DNA from: Paractinoplanes durhamensis
Lineage (GTDB): Bacteria > Actinomycetota > Actinomycetes > Mycobacteriales > Micromonosporaceae
Direction: 5' to 3'
DNA length: 64,000 nt
NCBI RefSeq assembly: GCF_016862175.1
Contig: NZ_BOML01000048.1
Location: forward strand, 1-64,000
Positions within the stretch are counted from its first letter, which is position 1, and each line of letters opens with the position of its first letter. Positions 32,024 through 40,556 of this stretch are shown in pieces. The notes below the pieces were generated by a model that worked only from the letters and a program-made list of their open reading frames with translations, had not been told where the DNA came from and did not search any database. The position numbers and the translations under genes were made by a program.

Positions 32024-33793
32024 ATGAGACGCATGTTCGAATGGGCGGCAACCGCGGCAGGGCGTACCAGCATGCCAAAGCGCAGGTCATACACTCGGAG
32101 CACTCGACAGTCGATCCAGCTCGCACTACTCGACAACCGGGAGCTCCTCCTGTCCCTGCACGCAGTTCAACCCGACCCGCTCGAAAACCACGGCGAGATC
32201 TTCACGCGTCGGTGGGTCGTCGAGCTCATCCTCGACCTAGTGGGCTACGACCCTGCCGAGGATCTCTCGGACCTCTTGATCGTCGAACCTGCGTGCGGCC
32301 ACGGCGCCTTCCTCCTGCCGCTGGTCGAGCGCCTCGTCAAGAGCTGCGAGAAGCACGACCGTCAGATCTCGGGCGCTTCCAAGGCGATCCGTGCATACGA
32401 TCTGCTCCCCGTGAACGTTGAAGCGGCACGCGTTGCGGTCACGCAGCTCTTGAAGGCTCATGACGTCGACATGCCGACAGCCACAAGGCTGGCCAAGGCC
32501 TGGATCACGCAAGGCGACTTCCTCCTCCAGACACACGACGAGACCGCCGCTGACTTCGTTGTCGGAAATCCTCCCTACATTCGACTCGAAGACGTACCGG
32601 AAGCCCGGTCGAATGCCTACCGGTCGGCGTGCCCGACGATGGGCGGGCGAGCGGACATCTTCGTCGGGTTCTACGAGCGCGGTCTGCGCTGCCTAAAACC
32701 CGGCGGTCGGCTCGGATACATCTGCGCCGACCGCTGGATGCGTAATGCGTATGGTAAGGACATTCGCGCCCTCGTCGCCGCCGAATATGCGGTAGAGGCA
32801 GCAATCTCCATGCATGATGTCGACGCATTCGAAGAGCAAGTAGCTGCATACCCGGCAGTCACTGTGATTCGTTCTGGCGAACAAGGACCTGCAGTCATCG
32901 CAGACACCAATGCAAGGTTCGGTGAGCGTGACGCAACATTGCTGGCAGGATGGTTCCGAGCCGGCCCCGGCGATCCCCTGCACAGCGAAGCGATTTCGGC
33001 AGCCTGGCTAGGGCACTGGTTCACCACCCAAGCAGGCTGGCCGACGGGAAGCCCCGACCGCCTTGCCTTGGTTGCCGACCTTGAAGAGCGGTTCCCTCTC
33101 CTGGAAGACACGGGAGCGAAGGTCGGGATCGGACTGGCCTCAGGGGCTGATCAAATCTACGTGACAGACGACGCCTCAGTCGCCGAGCGCGAACGCATGC
33201 TGCCGATGGTCATGCGAGGAGACCTGCAGTCCGGCGAGGTGAGGTGGTCCCGTCACTATCTCGTCAACCCGTGGGCTGCCGATGGTCTGGTCGATCTCAC
33301 GAAATGGCCGCGTATGGCGGCATACCTCCGAGGACATTGGCAAACACTGGCAGGTCGCAACGTCGGTAAACGCAATCCCGGACGCGAGCACCGGACCATC
33401 GACCGAGTGATCGAAGGATTGCAGACACGCCGAAAGCTGCTCCTCGCCGACATGAGTAGCCGCATTTGGCCAGTGCTCGACGAAGGCGAGTACTACCCGC
33501 ACCACAATCTTTATTGGATTCACGAGAATGACAGCAACTGGGATCTGGAGGTCCTGGGCGGTCTGCTGTTAAGCGATATAGCAGAGCTTTTTATATCGAC
33601 ATATTGCGTCCGAATGCGCGGTGGAACCCTGCGCTTCCAAGCCCAGTATCTCCGCCGAATCCGGGTACCCCGGTTCGAAACCATCAGCCCTGACGATCGA
33701 GAGTGCTTGCGAGTGGCCTTCAAGGCGCGGGACACAGCAGCAGCCACAGAGATTGCCCTGCGCCTGTACGGAGTTGAATCAGTTCCTGACTGA
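32024..33793 (+). CDS. Gamma-class N6-adenine DNA methyltransferase (XhoI/PaeR7I-like modification)
   Basis: 589 residues (573 from the ATG at 32072). SAM-binding motif I is VEPACGHGAFLLP and catalytic motif IV is VVGNPPYIR, the order of gamma-class N6A methylases; a target-recognition region fills the C-terminal half (LRFQAQYLRRIRVPRF near the end). It lies directly before a PaeR7I-family nuclease gene, so it is probably the protecting methylase, by analogy acting on CTCGAG; that site is an inference. Neither start has a good ribosome site. Base composition from here to about 35640 is less GC-rich than the chromosome, with AGC/CAA-rich codons, indicating transfer. Confidence 0.88.
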   Translation: MRRMFEWAATAAGRTSMPKRRSYTRSTRQSIQLALLDNRELLLSLHAVQPDPLENHGEIFTRRWVVELILDLVGYDPAEDLSDLLIVEPACGHGAFLLPLVERLVKSCEKHDRQISGASKAIRAYDLLPVNVEAARVAVTQLLKAHDVDMPTATRLAKAWITQGDFLLQTHDETAADFVVGNPPYIRLEDVPEARSNAYRSACPTMGGRADIFVGFYERGLRCLKPGGRLGYICADRWMRNAYGKDIRALVAAEYAVEAAISMHDVDAFEEQVAAYPAVTVIRSGEQGPAVIADTNARFGERDATLLAGWFRAGPGDPLHSEAISAAWLGHWFTTQAGWPTGSPDRLALVADLEERFPLLEDTGAKVGIGLASGADQIYVTDDASVAERERMLPMVMRGDLQSGEVRWSRHYLVNPWAADGLVDLTKWPRMAAYLRGHWQTLAGRNVGKRNPGREHRTIDRVIEGLQTRRKLLLADMSSRIWPVLDEGEYYPHHNLYWIHENDSNWDLEVLGGLLLSDIAELFISTYCVRMRGGTLRFQAQYLRRIRVPRFETISPDDRECLRVAFKARDTAAATEIALRLYGVESVPD

Positions 33794-33857
33794 GGGTCAT
33801 CGACTCAAGCGCGAAGGCACCCAGTATGGTGTTCCCCTCACCCAGGGGAGACATGCG

Positions 33858-34580
33858 ATGGACGATGCTATGGAGGCGCGCTTGGGCGCCGCCCTGCTGG
33901 CATGGATAACTGTCCGCAATGCACAGGCTGCAAGTTCGGTCGCCTCAGGCCAGGCACAACAGGGTCGACGCAGCTCGGTCACCGGCGGCCGCCATCTGGA
34001 CGCCATCAATCAGCTGGTTGTCGATGAAGTACACGGCACGGGCACCGCCGGACTCGAAGTGAGGACCAACCGCGCAGCAACCCTTGCCGGCTACTACCGC
34101 TCCAGCAAGTCTTGGGACCTGGTCGTCCTGAAGGACGAGGTTCCCGTGCTCGCTGTCGAGTACAAGTCGATGAGCGGGAGCGAAGGCAAAAACCTCAACA
34201 ATCGGGCTGACGAGATCTTTGGCATGGCCGAGGATGCTCGACAGGCAGAGCTACGCGGAATTCTTCCACCGCGCATGCGACGTGCCTACGTCTTCATCAT
34301 GGGCGCCAACGAAGACAGCACGCGGCCAGTCGGCGTAGGAAATCCTCTCGGTAACCCCGACGAGGAGTTCCAAGGCGCGTCTTACCTCCAGCGCATGGCG
34401 ATAATGTGCAGACGCATGCGCGAGAGTGGCCTCTTTCACATGGCTTGGGCGGTCGCGGTGGAGGAAAATCCGTTCAATTGGTATGAACCAGATTCTAGCG
34501 TTGGCTGGGCTCGATTCGCGGCCGATATCCGTGCCGCTTTCCCTGGAGGCCTACCCGCGCCAAATCCTGATCTGATCTAG
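33858..34580 (+). CDS. PaeR7I/XhoI-family type II restriction endonuclease
   Basis: 240 residues, matching the ~246 of PaeR7I and XhoI. The family core is GYYRSSKSWDLVVL followed by AVEYKSMSGSEGKNLNNRAD; the Asp of WDLVV and the Glu/Lys of EYK form a PD-(D/E)xK active site. The ATG has GGGGAG eight bases upstream. It starts 64 bases after the methylase stop, so it is in the same operon. By family it would cut CTCGAG, inferred only. A second homologous nuclease gene follows, broken by a frameshift. Confidence 0.88.
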   Translation: MDDAMEARLGAALLAWITVRNAQAASSVASGQAQQGRRSSVTGGRHLDAINQLVVDEVHGTGTAGLEVRTNRAATLAGYYRSSKSWDLVVLKDEVPVLAVEYKSMSGSEGKNLNNRADEIFGMAEDARQAELRGILPPRMRRAYVFIMGANEDSTRPVGVGNPLGNPDEEFQGASYLQRMAIMCRRMRESGLFHMAWAVAVEENPFNWYEPDSSVGWARFAADIRAAFPGGLPAPNPDLI

Positions 34581-34747
34581 TCATCTGCCGTTTGGATGGC
34601 TGATCCCGGGAAGCGCTCGTCGAGCAACCTCGGGGTGAGCGGTGCAATCGAAAATAAACACACCGCCACTGCGGCGCGTCATTCCGATCGACTCCATTGA
34701 GCAGTCTGTAGGGTTCTGGCCAACGTATTCGAGGCGTTGGAGAAATT

Positions 34748-35577
34748 GTGACCCCCGATCAGGAAAACGACGTCCACGACGCACTACTCGCGTATTGGAC
34801 CAGCAGAGCCCACGCAAAAGATCAGCAGACCATTCGCGGCATCACCGATGTTGGTGAACGTGCCGGCGTAACGTCCGGCACTCACCTGGACCGAGTCGCC
34901 CAACTCTTGGCGGAAGTATGCGTCGCCGCAGGTGCACCACGCCACGCGGTTCACTACAGAGTGCCCGAAACTGATCCATACTGGCGAAAGAATTCCACCG
35001 ATGGCTACACGCTTCCCGGCTACTATCGGCCGACCAAACAATGGGACGTGGTCGTCTACCACCTAAACGCTCCGATTGTCGCAATTGAATTAAAAAGTCA
35101 AACGGGCCGTCCTATGGAAACAATGCCAACAACCGGGCCGAGGAAGCTATCGGAAATGCTATTGACCTCGCGCGCGCACGCAAGGCGGGATTAATCGACA
35201 GCGACCTTTGGGCGGGGTACATATTCGTCATCGAAGACGACGAGCGTTCTGCCAATTTGGGCGGTAAACACGATCGCGGCATGCTGGCCAAGGACGAAAT
35301 TTTTGACAACTGGTCATATATTGATCGAGTGCGCCTCCCGTGCCAGCGACTCATCGAGGACCGCCTCTATCAAGCGACATGGGCAGTCGCGACGAGCAGG
35401 CCGAACTGCCCAGCCAGCAAAAAGGAACCGAACAGATGCGCCAAAATCAGAATGGGCTTGACCGGCCCCAAATTCGAACACACCCATAATTTCGGGTGGC
35501 GCGAACTGGACCCCACTTCCTCTGGCTACGCAGGATTCGTCGCTCAGCTTTCTGCGCATATAGCCAAATATTACTGA
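34748..35577 (+). pseudogene. Second PaeR7I-family nuclease gene, frameshifted
   Basis: Begins at GTG 34748 with GGAG five bases upstream. It reads correctly through GYYRPTKQWDVVVY and AIELKSQTG, then loses frame. At 35107-35108 one C is missing: restoring GGCCCG in place of GGCCG gives GPSYGNNANNRAEEAIGNAI, the family motif, and the frame then stays open to the TGA at 35577 (about 276 residues). The catalytic Asp and Glu-x-Lys lie before the break. It could be a true mutation or a sequencing error in a C-run. It is related to but clearly diverged from the first nuclease and is the most AT-rich part of the island. Confidence 0.85.
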
Positions 35578-35665
35578 ATTGCCTCGCCGACAGCACCCGG
35601 CGCTCTCGGCACCGCGCTAACAGATTTACGCTCGAAACTATGAGCAAATGACCCATTCGCTAGAT

Positions 35666-35695
35666 GTTGGCCGCCTTCGCTGCTTGGCGGCCAAC
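35666..35695. repeat. Perfect 10-bp inverted repeat at right edge of RM island
   Basis: GTTGGCCGCC and GGCGGCCAAC with a 10-base loop, in the 225-bp gap between the broken nuclease gene and the SARP gene. It could terminate the RM operon (no T-tract) or be an operator about 110 bases before the SARP start. Confidence 0.5.
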
Positions 35696-35789
35696 CGAGG
35701 GTCGGCAGGCGGATGTGGCCGGAAAGGGACGTCTCAACGCCTCGGCGGAGCCTACGGACCGCGGGTCGTATCCCGCTCGACAGGGCGGG

Positions 35790-35795
35790 CAGAAT
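35790..35795 (+). promoter_or_regulatory. -10-like hexamer CAGAAT, leaderless start of the SARP gene
   Basis: CAGAAT ends exactly 7 bases before GTG at 35803; there is no ribosome site, and this spacing matches other leaderless genes in the window. Confidence 0.45.
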
Positions 35796-35802
35796 CGTAC
35801 GG

Positions 35803-38800
35803 GTGGAGATTGCGGTGCTCGGGGCGGTCGAGCTGCGTGCCGGCACCGGTGACGTGGTGCCGGTGGCGGGCGCCCGGTTGCGTACCCTCCTGCTTCTTCT
35901 CGCTCTCGACGCCAACCGCGTCGTCACCGCCGACCGTCTCATCGACGGGGTGTGGGGTGACGAGCCGCCGCAGGCGGCCGGGAACGCGCTGCAGGCGCTG
36001 GTCTCCCGGCTGCGCCGCACCACCCCGGAGCTGATCGTCGAGGTCGCCCCGAACGGCTATCGCCTGGTCATCGACCCCGACCGGATCGACGCAAACCGTT
36101 TCCTCAACGAGGCGGCGGACAACCCGGAAGCCGCCCTGAAACTGTGGCGCGGCGACCTCGACTTCCCCGCGGTGGCCCGGGCCGATGCGGTGCGCCTGCA
36201 AGAGCTGCGGCTGGCCACGCTGCGGCGCCGGCTGGCCGGGCAGATCGGGCAGCACGATGTGGTCCCGGAGCTGGAAGGGCTGGTGGCGAGTCACCCGCTG
36301 GACGAGCCGCTGGCCGCGCTGCTGATGCGGGCGCTGCGTGCGCAGGGCAAGCCGGGCCGGGCGCTGGAGGTGTTCGAGGCGACCCGGGCGCGGCTGGCCG
36401 ATCAGCTGGGCATCGACCCGTCGGCCGAGCTGGCCGAGCTGCATCTGGAGCTGTTGCGGGCGGTGCCGCCGCCGGCCCGGGGCAACCTGCCGGCCGAGGT
36501 GAGCAGTTTCGTGGGCCGGGAGCGGGACGTCCGGGAGGTGCGCGCGCTGATCGCGAACCATCGCCTGGTCACCCTGCTCGGGCCGGGCGGGAACGGCAAG
36601 ACCCGGCTGTCGGTCGAGGTCGGCGCGCTGGTGCCGGGTGAGGTGTGGCGGGTCGAGCTGGCGCCGGTGACCGATCCGGCCGAGGTGCCGCAGGCCGTGC
36701 AGACCGCGTTGCGGCTGCGCGGGCAGGTGCTGATCGGGCGGACCACCGCGATGCCGGCGCCGAGCGAGCCGCTGCACCGGCTGGCCGAGGCGCTCGCCGG
36801 CCGCGAGATGCTGCTGATCCTCGACAACTGCGAGCATCTGATCGGTGCGGCCGCCGAGCTGGCCGACGTGCTGCTGCGGGCGGCGCCCGGCCTGCGGCTG
36901 CTGACCACCAGCCGGGAACCGCTCGGGATTCCGGGCGAACGGCTTCATGCGGTCGAGCCGCTGGCTCTCCCCCCGGTGGGTGCGGATTCCGCGTCGGCGT
37001 CGGCATTTCCTTCGGTACGCCTACTGCTCGACCGCGCCGCCAATGTGACCCTGACCGAGGGCACGGTCGAGCCGGTGGTCCGGATCTGCCGGGCGCTGGA
37101 CGGCATGCCGCTGGCCATCGAGCTGGCCGCGGCCAGGTTGCGTACGCTCCCGATCGCCGTGCTCGCCGACCGCCTGGCCGACCGGTTCCGCCTGCTCAAC
37201 GGCGGCAGCCGGACGGCTCTCCCCCGGCACCAGACGCTGCGCGCGGTGGTGGGCTGGAGCTGGGACCTGCTCGGCGAGGACGAGCGCCGGCTGTGGCGCC
37301 GGTTCGCGATGTTCTCCGGCGGCGCCGACGTGACCGCGGTCGAGCAGGTCTGCGACGCCGACCTCGACCTGCTCGGCGCCCTGGTCGACAAGTCGCTGCT
37401 GGTGCTGGCGCCGGACGGGCGGTACCGGATGCTGGAGACGATCCGGGAGTACGGCCTGGAGCGGCTGGCCGAGGCGGGCGAGGCCGAGTCGCAGCGGATG
37501 GCCCTGGCCGGCTGGCTGCTGGCGCTCGCCGCCGACGCCGAGCCGGAGTTGCGCGGCGCCGACCAGCTGGTGTGGCTGCGCCGGCTCAGCGTCGAGCACG
37601 ACAACCTGCACGCGGCGACCCGGGCCGCGATCGACGCCGGCGACAAGGCCACGGCGACCGCGTTCGTGGCCCGGCTGGGGTGGTATTGGTGGCTGCGCGC
37701 GCACCGGATGGAGGGCGCCGTCCTGGCCGCCGAGGCGGCCGGCCTGCCGGGCGACACCGGCCGGGAGGATCTGGCGCTCACCCACACGTTCGCCGCGATC
37801 AACGGGCTGGAGGGGGCCCTGTCGATGGCGGTGGTGCAGGAGCATCTGCGGCTGGCCGAGGTGAACGGTGCCGGGCCGGACGCCGCCCATCCGGCGCTGC
37901 GGCTGCTGCAGCCGCTGGCCGCCATCTTCGACAACCCGGACATGGAGGCCGGCTTCCGCGCGGTGGAGCCGCTGTTCGAGGACCCGGACCTGTGGCTGCG
38001 CTCGGCCGCGAAGATGATCGTGGCGCATCTGCGGCTGAATTTCGGGCAGAGCGGTGTGGTGGCGATCGCGGAGATGCGCGAGGCGCTGGCCGGTTTCCGG
38101 GAGCTGGGCGAGCGCTGGGGCATCGGTTTCACCCTGAGCGCGCTCGGTGACATGGTCGCGGGCGGCGGCGACTTCGTCGAGGGGGTCCGGCTGCAGCGGG
38201 AGGCGATCGCGCTGGTCCGCGAGGTCGGCGTCCGGGAGGACCTGCCGCAGCTGGAGACGAAGCTGGCGCATCAGCTCTACCTGGCCGGCGAGCCGGACGA
38301 GGCACGGCGGGTGCTGAAGCAGTCGTGGGAGGCGGCGCTGGAGATCGGCCTGCCCGAGGTGCTGGCGTCGGTGCAGTACGGCTACGCCACGCTCGCCCGG
38401 CTCGAGGGTGACCTGGAGGTGGCCCGCGAGATGATCGGCCGGTCGGCGCATCTGATGGGCAATCCGGTGTTCGCGCCGCAGTTCTATGCGGTGACCCTCG
38501 GCACGCAGGGCCTGGTCGAGGCGGCCGCCGGCGATCTGGGGCGGGCCCGGCGCCACCACCGCGAGGCCCTGCGGATCGCGGTGGACACCCGGGATGCGCC
38601 GGTGATCGCGATGGTCGTGGTCGGCATCGCCGACCTGGCGATCCGGGAGGGCGATCCGGAGCGGGCCGCCTACCTGCTGGGGGCCGCGGACGCGGTGCGC
38701 GGATCGGAGGATCGCACGGTGCCGGACGTCGAGCGGCTGACGTTCGAGGCCCGCGCCGCACTGGGCGACGCGGGCTTCGAGGCGGCCTACCGCCGGGCGG

Positions 38801-38907
38801 CCGGAACGACCACGGCGATGGTGACCGGCTTGCTAGACCCGGCGGCGGAAGGCCCAGACCGAGACCGGGGCGAAGGCGACCAGCAGGATCGCCGCCCAGA
38901 TCAGTGA
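35803..38907 (+). CDS. AfsR/SARP-type regulator with BTAD, NB-ARC ATPase and TPR domains
   Basis: 1,034 residues. An N-terminal OmpR-like winged helix (~1-95, VEIAVLGAVELRAG to VAPNGYRLVI) is followed by a bacterial transcriptional activation domain to ~235. The STAND ATPase has Walker A LLGPGGNGKTRLS and Walker B MLLILDNCEHL, then winged-helix and TPR repeats to the end. Such AfsR-like proteins activate secondary metabolism or transport genes. The GTG at 35803 is chosen for the domain start and its -10 box; the frame is open back to 35713. The 3' end overlaps the convergent ABC permease gene by 75 bases, and that permease or neighbours could be targets. Confidence 0.9.
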   Translation: MEIAVLGAVELRAGTGDVVPVAGARLRTLLLLLALDANRVVTADRLIDGVWGDEPPQAAGNALQALVSRLRRTTPELIVEVAPNGYRLVIDPDRIDANRFLNEAADNPEAALKLWRGDLDFPAVARADAVRLQELRLATLRRRLAGQIGQHDVVPELEGLVASHPLDEPLAALLMRALRAQGKPGRALEVFEATRARLADQLGIDPSAELAELHLELLRAVPPPARGNLPAEVSSFVGRERDVREVRALIANHRLVTLLGPGGNGKTRLSVEVGALVPGEVWRVELAPVTDPAEVPQAVQTALRLRGQVLIGRTTAMPAPSEPLHRLAEALAGREMLLILDNCEHLIGAAAELADVLLRAAPGLRLLTTSREPLGIPGERLHAVEPLALPPVGADSASASAFPSVRLLLDRAANVTLTEGTVEPVVRICRALDGMPLAIELAAARLRTLPIAVLADRLADRFRLLNGGSRTALPRHQTLRAVVGWSWDLLGEDERRLWRRFAMFSGGADVTAVEQVCDADLDLLGALVDKSLLVLAPDGRYRMLETIREYGLERLAEAGEAESQRMALAGWLLALAADAEPELRGADQLVWLRRLSVEHDNLHAATRAAIDAGDKATATAFVARLGWYWWLRAHRMEGAVLAAEAAGLPGDTGREDLALTHTFAAINGLEGALSMAVVQEHLRLAEVNGAGPDAAHPALRLLQPLAAIFDNPDMEAGFRAVEPLFEDPDLWLRSAAKMIVAHLRLNFGQSGVVAIAEMREALAGFRELGERWGIGFTLSALGDMVAGGGDFVEGVRLQREAIALVREVGVREDLPQLETKLAHQLYLAGEPDEARRVLKQSWEAALEIGLPEVLASVQYGYATLARLEGDLEVAREMIGRSAHLMGNPVFAPQFYAVTLGTQGLVEAAAGDLGRARRHHREALRIAVDTRDAPVIAMVVVGIADLAIREGDPERAAYLLGAADAVRGSEDRTVPDVERLTFEARAALGDAGFEAAYRRAAGTTTAMVTGLLDPAAEGPDRDRGEGDQQDRRPDQ

Positions 38908-39621
38908 CTGGGTGACCGGGGTCGCGATCGGACCGCCGTTGAGCAGTCCGCGGACCGCGTCGGCGAGGATCGACACCGGGTTGACCTTGACCCAGGCCTG
39001 CAGCCAGCCGGGCATCGTCGCGGTCGGCGCGAACGCGTTGCTGGCGAAGGTGAGCGGGAACAGCAGCACGAAGCCGAAGATCTGCACCTTCTCCGGGTCG
39101 CTGACCAGCATCGCCACCAGCACCGACATCCAGGACGTGGCGAACGCGAAGACCAGCAGCAGGCCGTACATGCCGATCACCTCGACCGGGCCGGTGCCGA
39201 TCCGGAAACCGAGGATGGTGCCGACCACGAGCAGCAGGGTGACCGCCCAGGCCTGCTTGATCACGTCGGCGACGATCCGGCCGGACAGCGGCGACCAGCG
39301 GGAGATCGGCAGCGACCGGAGCCGGTCGAAGACGCCCTTGCTGATGTCGGTGTTGAGGCCGACGCCGGTGTTGAGGGTGGCGAACAGCAGGTTCTGCACG
39401 ATGATGCCGGGCAGGCCGAAGGTCAGGTAATCACCGGTCGAGCCGGAGATGGCGCCGCCGAAGACGTACGTGAAGAGCACCAGGAACATGATCGGCTGAA
39501 CGCTGAAGTCGAGCAGCTCGAACGGGTTGTGCTTGATCTGCACGAGGGTCCGCCAGGCGAGCGTGCCGGTGTTGCGCACGGCGACGATCGGACTGACCCG
39601 GGATTCCACAGTGGCGGTCAT
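38833..39621 (-). CDS. ABC-2 type permease, DrrB-like
   Basis: 262 residues with six membrane helices and the ABC-2 motifs QPIMFLVLFTYVFGGAI and DRLRSLPISRWSPLSGRIVAD. It belongs to the daunorubicin-resistance exporter type (DrrB) and would form the membrane channel for the ATPase encoded just upstream. Its ATG overlaps the ATPase stop as ATGA and has GGAGGAA before it, so the two are translated together. Likely an efflux system for a drug or lipid; no substrate can be named. Confidence 0.9.
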   Translation of the reverse strand: MTATVESRVSPIVAVRNTGTLAWRTLVQIKHNPFELLDFSVQPIMFLVLFTYVFGGAISGSTGDYLTFGLPGIIVQNLLFATLNTGVGLNTDISKGVFDRLRSLPISRWSPLSGRIVADVIKQAWAVTLLLVVGTILGFRIGTGPVEVIGMYGLLLVFAFATSWMSVLVAMLVSDPEKVQIFGFVLLFPLTFASNAFAPTATMPGWLQAWVKVNPVSILADAVRGLLNGGPIATPVTQSLIWAAILLVAFAPVSVWAFRRRV

Positions 39622-40556
39622 GGTTCCTCCGTCGTATGCCCGGTAAGAGTCAGGAAAACCTCGTCGAGGCTCGGGCTGCGCAGCGCCAGCTCGCTCACCG
39701 CGAGGTCCTTCTCGTCGAGCCGGCGCACCAGCTTGGCCAGGGCGGCCGGGTCGGTGACCGGGGCGGAGACGATCGGGCCGCGCACGTCGACCGGGCCGGC
39801 CGCGATCTCGCCGACCAGGGCGGCGATCGCCGGCAGGTCGCCCTCGACGGCCGGTCGCACGGTGACGGTCTGCGCGCCGGTCCGGGCCTTGAGCTGGTCG
39901 GACGTGCCGGTGGCGATGACCTTGCCGTGGTCGATCACCACGATCTCGTCGGCCAGTTGGTCGGCCTCGTCGAGATACTGCGTGGTCAGCAGCACGGTGA
40001 CGCCGTCGCGGACGAGCAGCCGGATGATGTCCCACATCTCGTTGCGGCTGCGCGGGTCGAGGCCGGTGGTCGGCTCGTCCAGGAAGAGCATCCGCGGTTT
40101 GCCGACGAGGCTGGCGGCCAGGTCGAGGCGGCGCCGCATGCCGCCGGAGTATTTGCCGGCCGCGCGGTCGGCGGCGTCGTCGAGGTGGAACTGGCCGAGC
40201 AGCTCGTGCGCGCGGGCCCGGGCATCGCGCCGGGACAGGCCGAGCAGGCGGCCGATGAGCAGCAGGTTTTCCACGCCGGTCAGGGTTTCGTCGACCGAGG
40301 CGTACTGGCCGGTGAGTCCGATTTGGCTTCGCACCTGGTGGGCCTGGCGAACCACGTCGTAACCGCCGACGGTGGCGTGTCCGGCATCGGGCCGGATCAG
40401 GGTGGCCAGGACCCGGACCGCGGTGGTCTTGCCGGCACCGTTCGGGCCCAGCAGGCCGAGGACGGTCCCCTCGCGTACGGCAAGATCGACGCCGCCGAGG
40501 GCGGTCGTCTCGCCGAAGCGCTTGACCAGCCCCTCGGCGACAATGGCATCAGTCAT
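39618..40556 (-). CDS. ABC transporter ATP-binding protein, DrrA-like
   Basis: 312 residues. Walker A GPNGAGKT at 37-44, signature YSGGMRRRL near 136, Walker B MLFLDEPTTGLDP, and a DrrA-type C-terminal extension ending LRSPSLDEVFLTLTGHTTEEP. The ATG at 40556 is chosen over the ten-residue upstream extension: it is the family start, overlaps the stop of the upstream esterase-like gene (ATGA), and has CACACT 7 bases before it. The gene can therefore be read both from its own promoter under a large dyad and from the upstream gene. Confidence 0.92.
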   Translation of the reverse strand: MTDAIVAEGLVKRFGETTALGGVDLAVREGTVLGLLGPNGAGKTTAVRVLATLIRPDAGHATVGGYDVVRQAHQVRSQIGLTGQYASVDETLTGVENLLLIGRLLGLSRRDARARAHELLGQFHLDDAADRAAGKYSGGMRRRLDLAASLVGKPRMLFLDEPTTGLDPRSRNEMWDIIRLLVRDGVTVLLTTQYLDEADQLADEIVVIDHGKVIATGTSDQLKARTGAQTVTVRPAVEGDLPAIAALVGEIAAGPVDVRGPIVSAPVTDPAALAKLVRRLDEKDLAVSELALRSPSLDEVFLTLTGHTTEEP

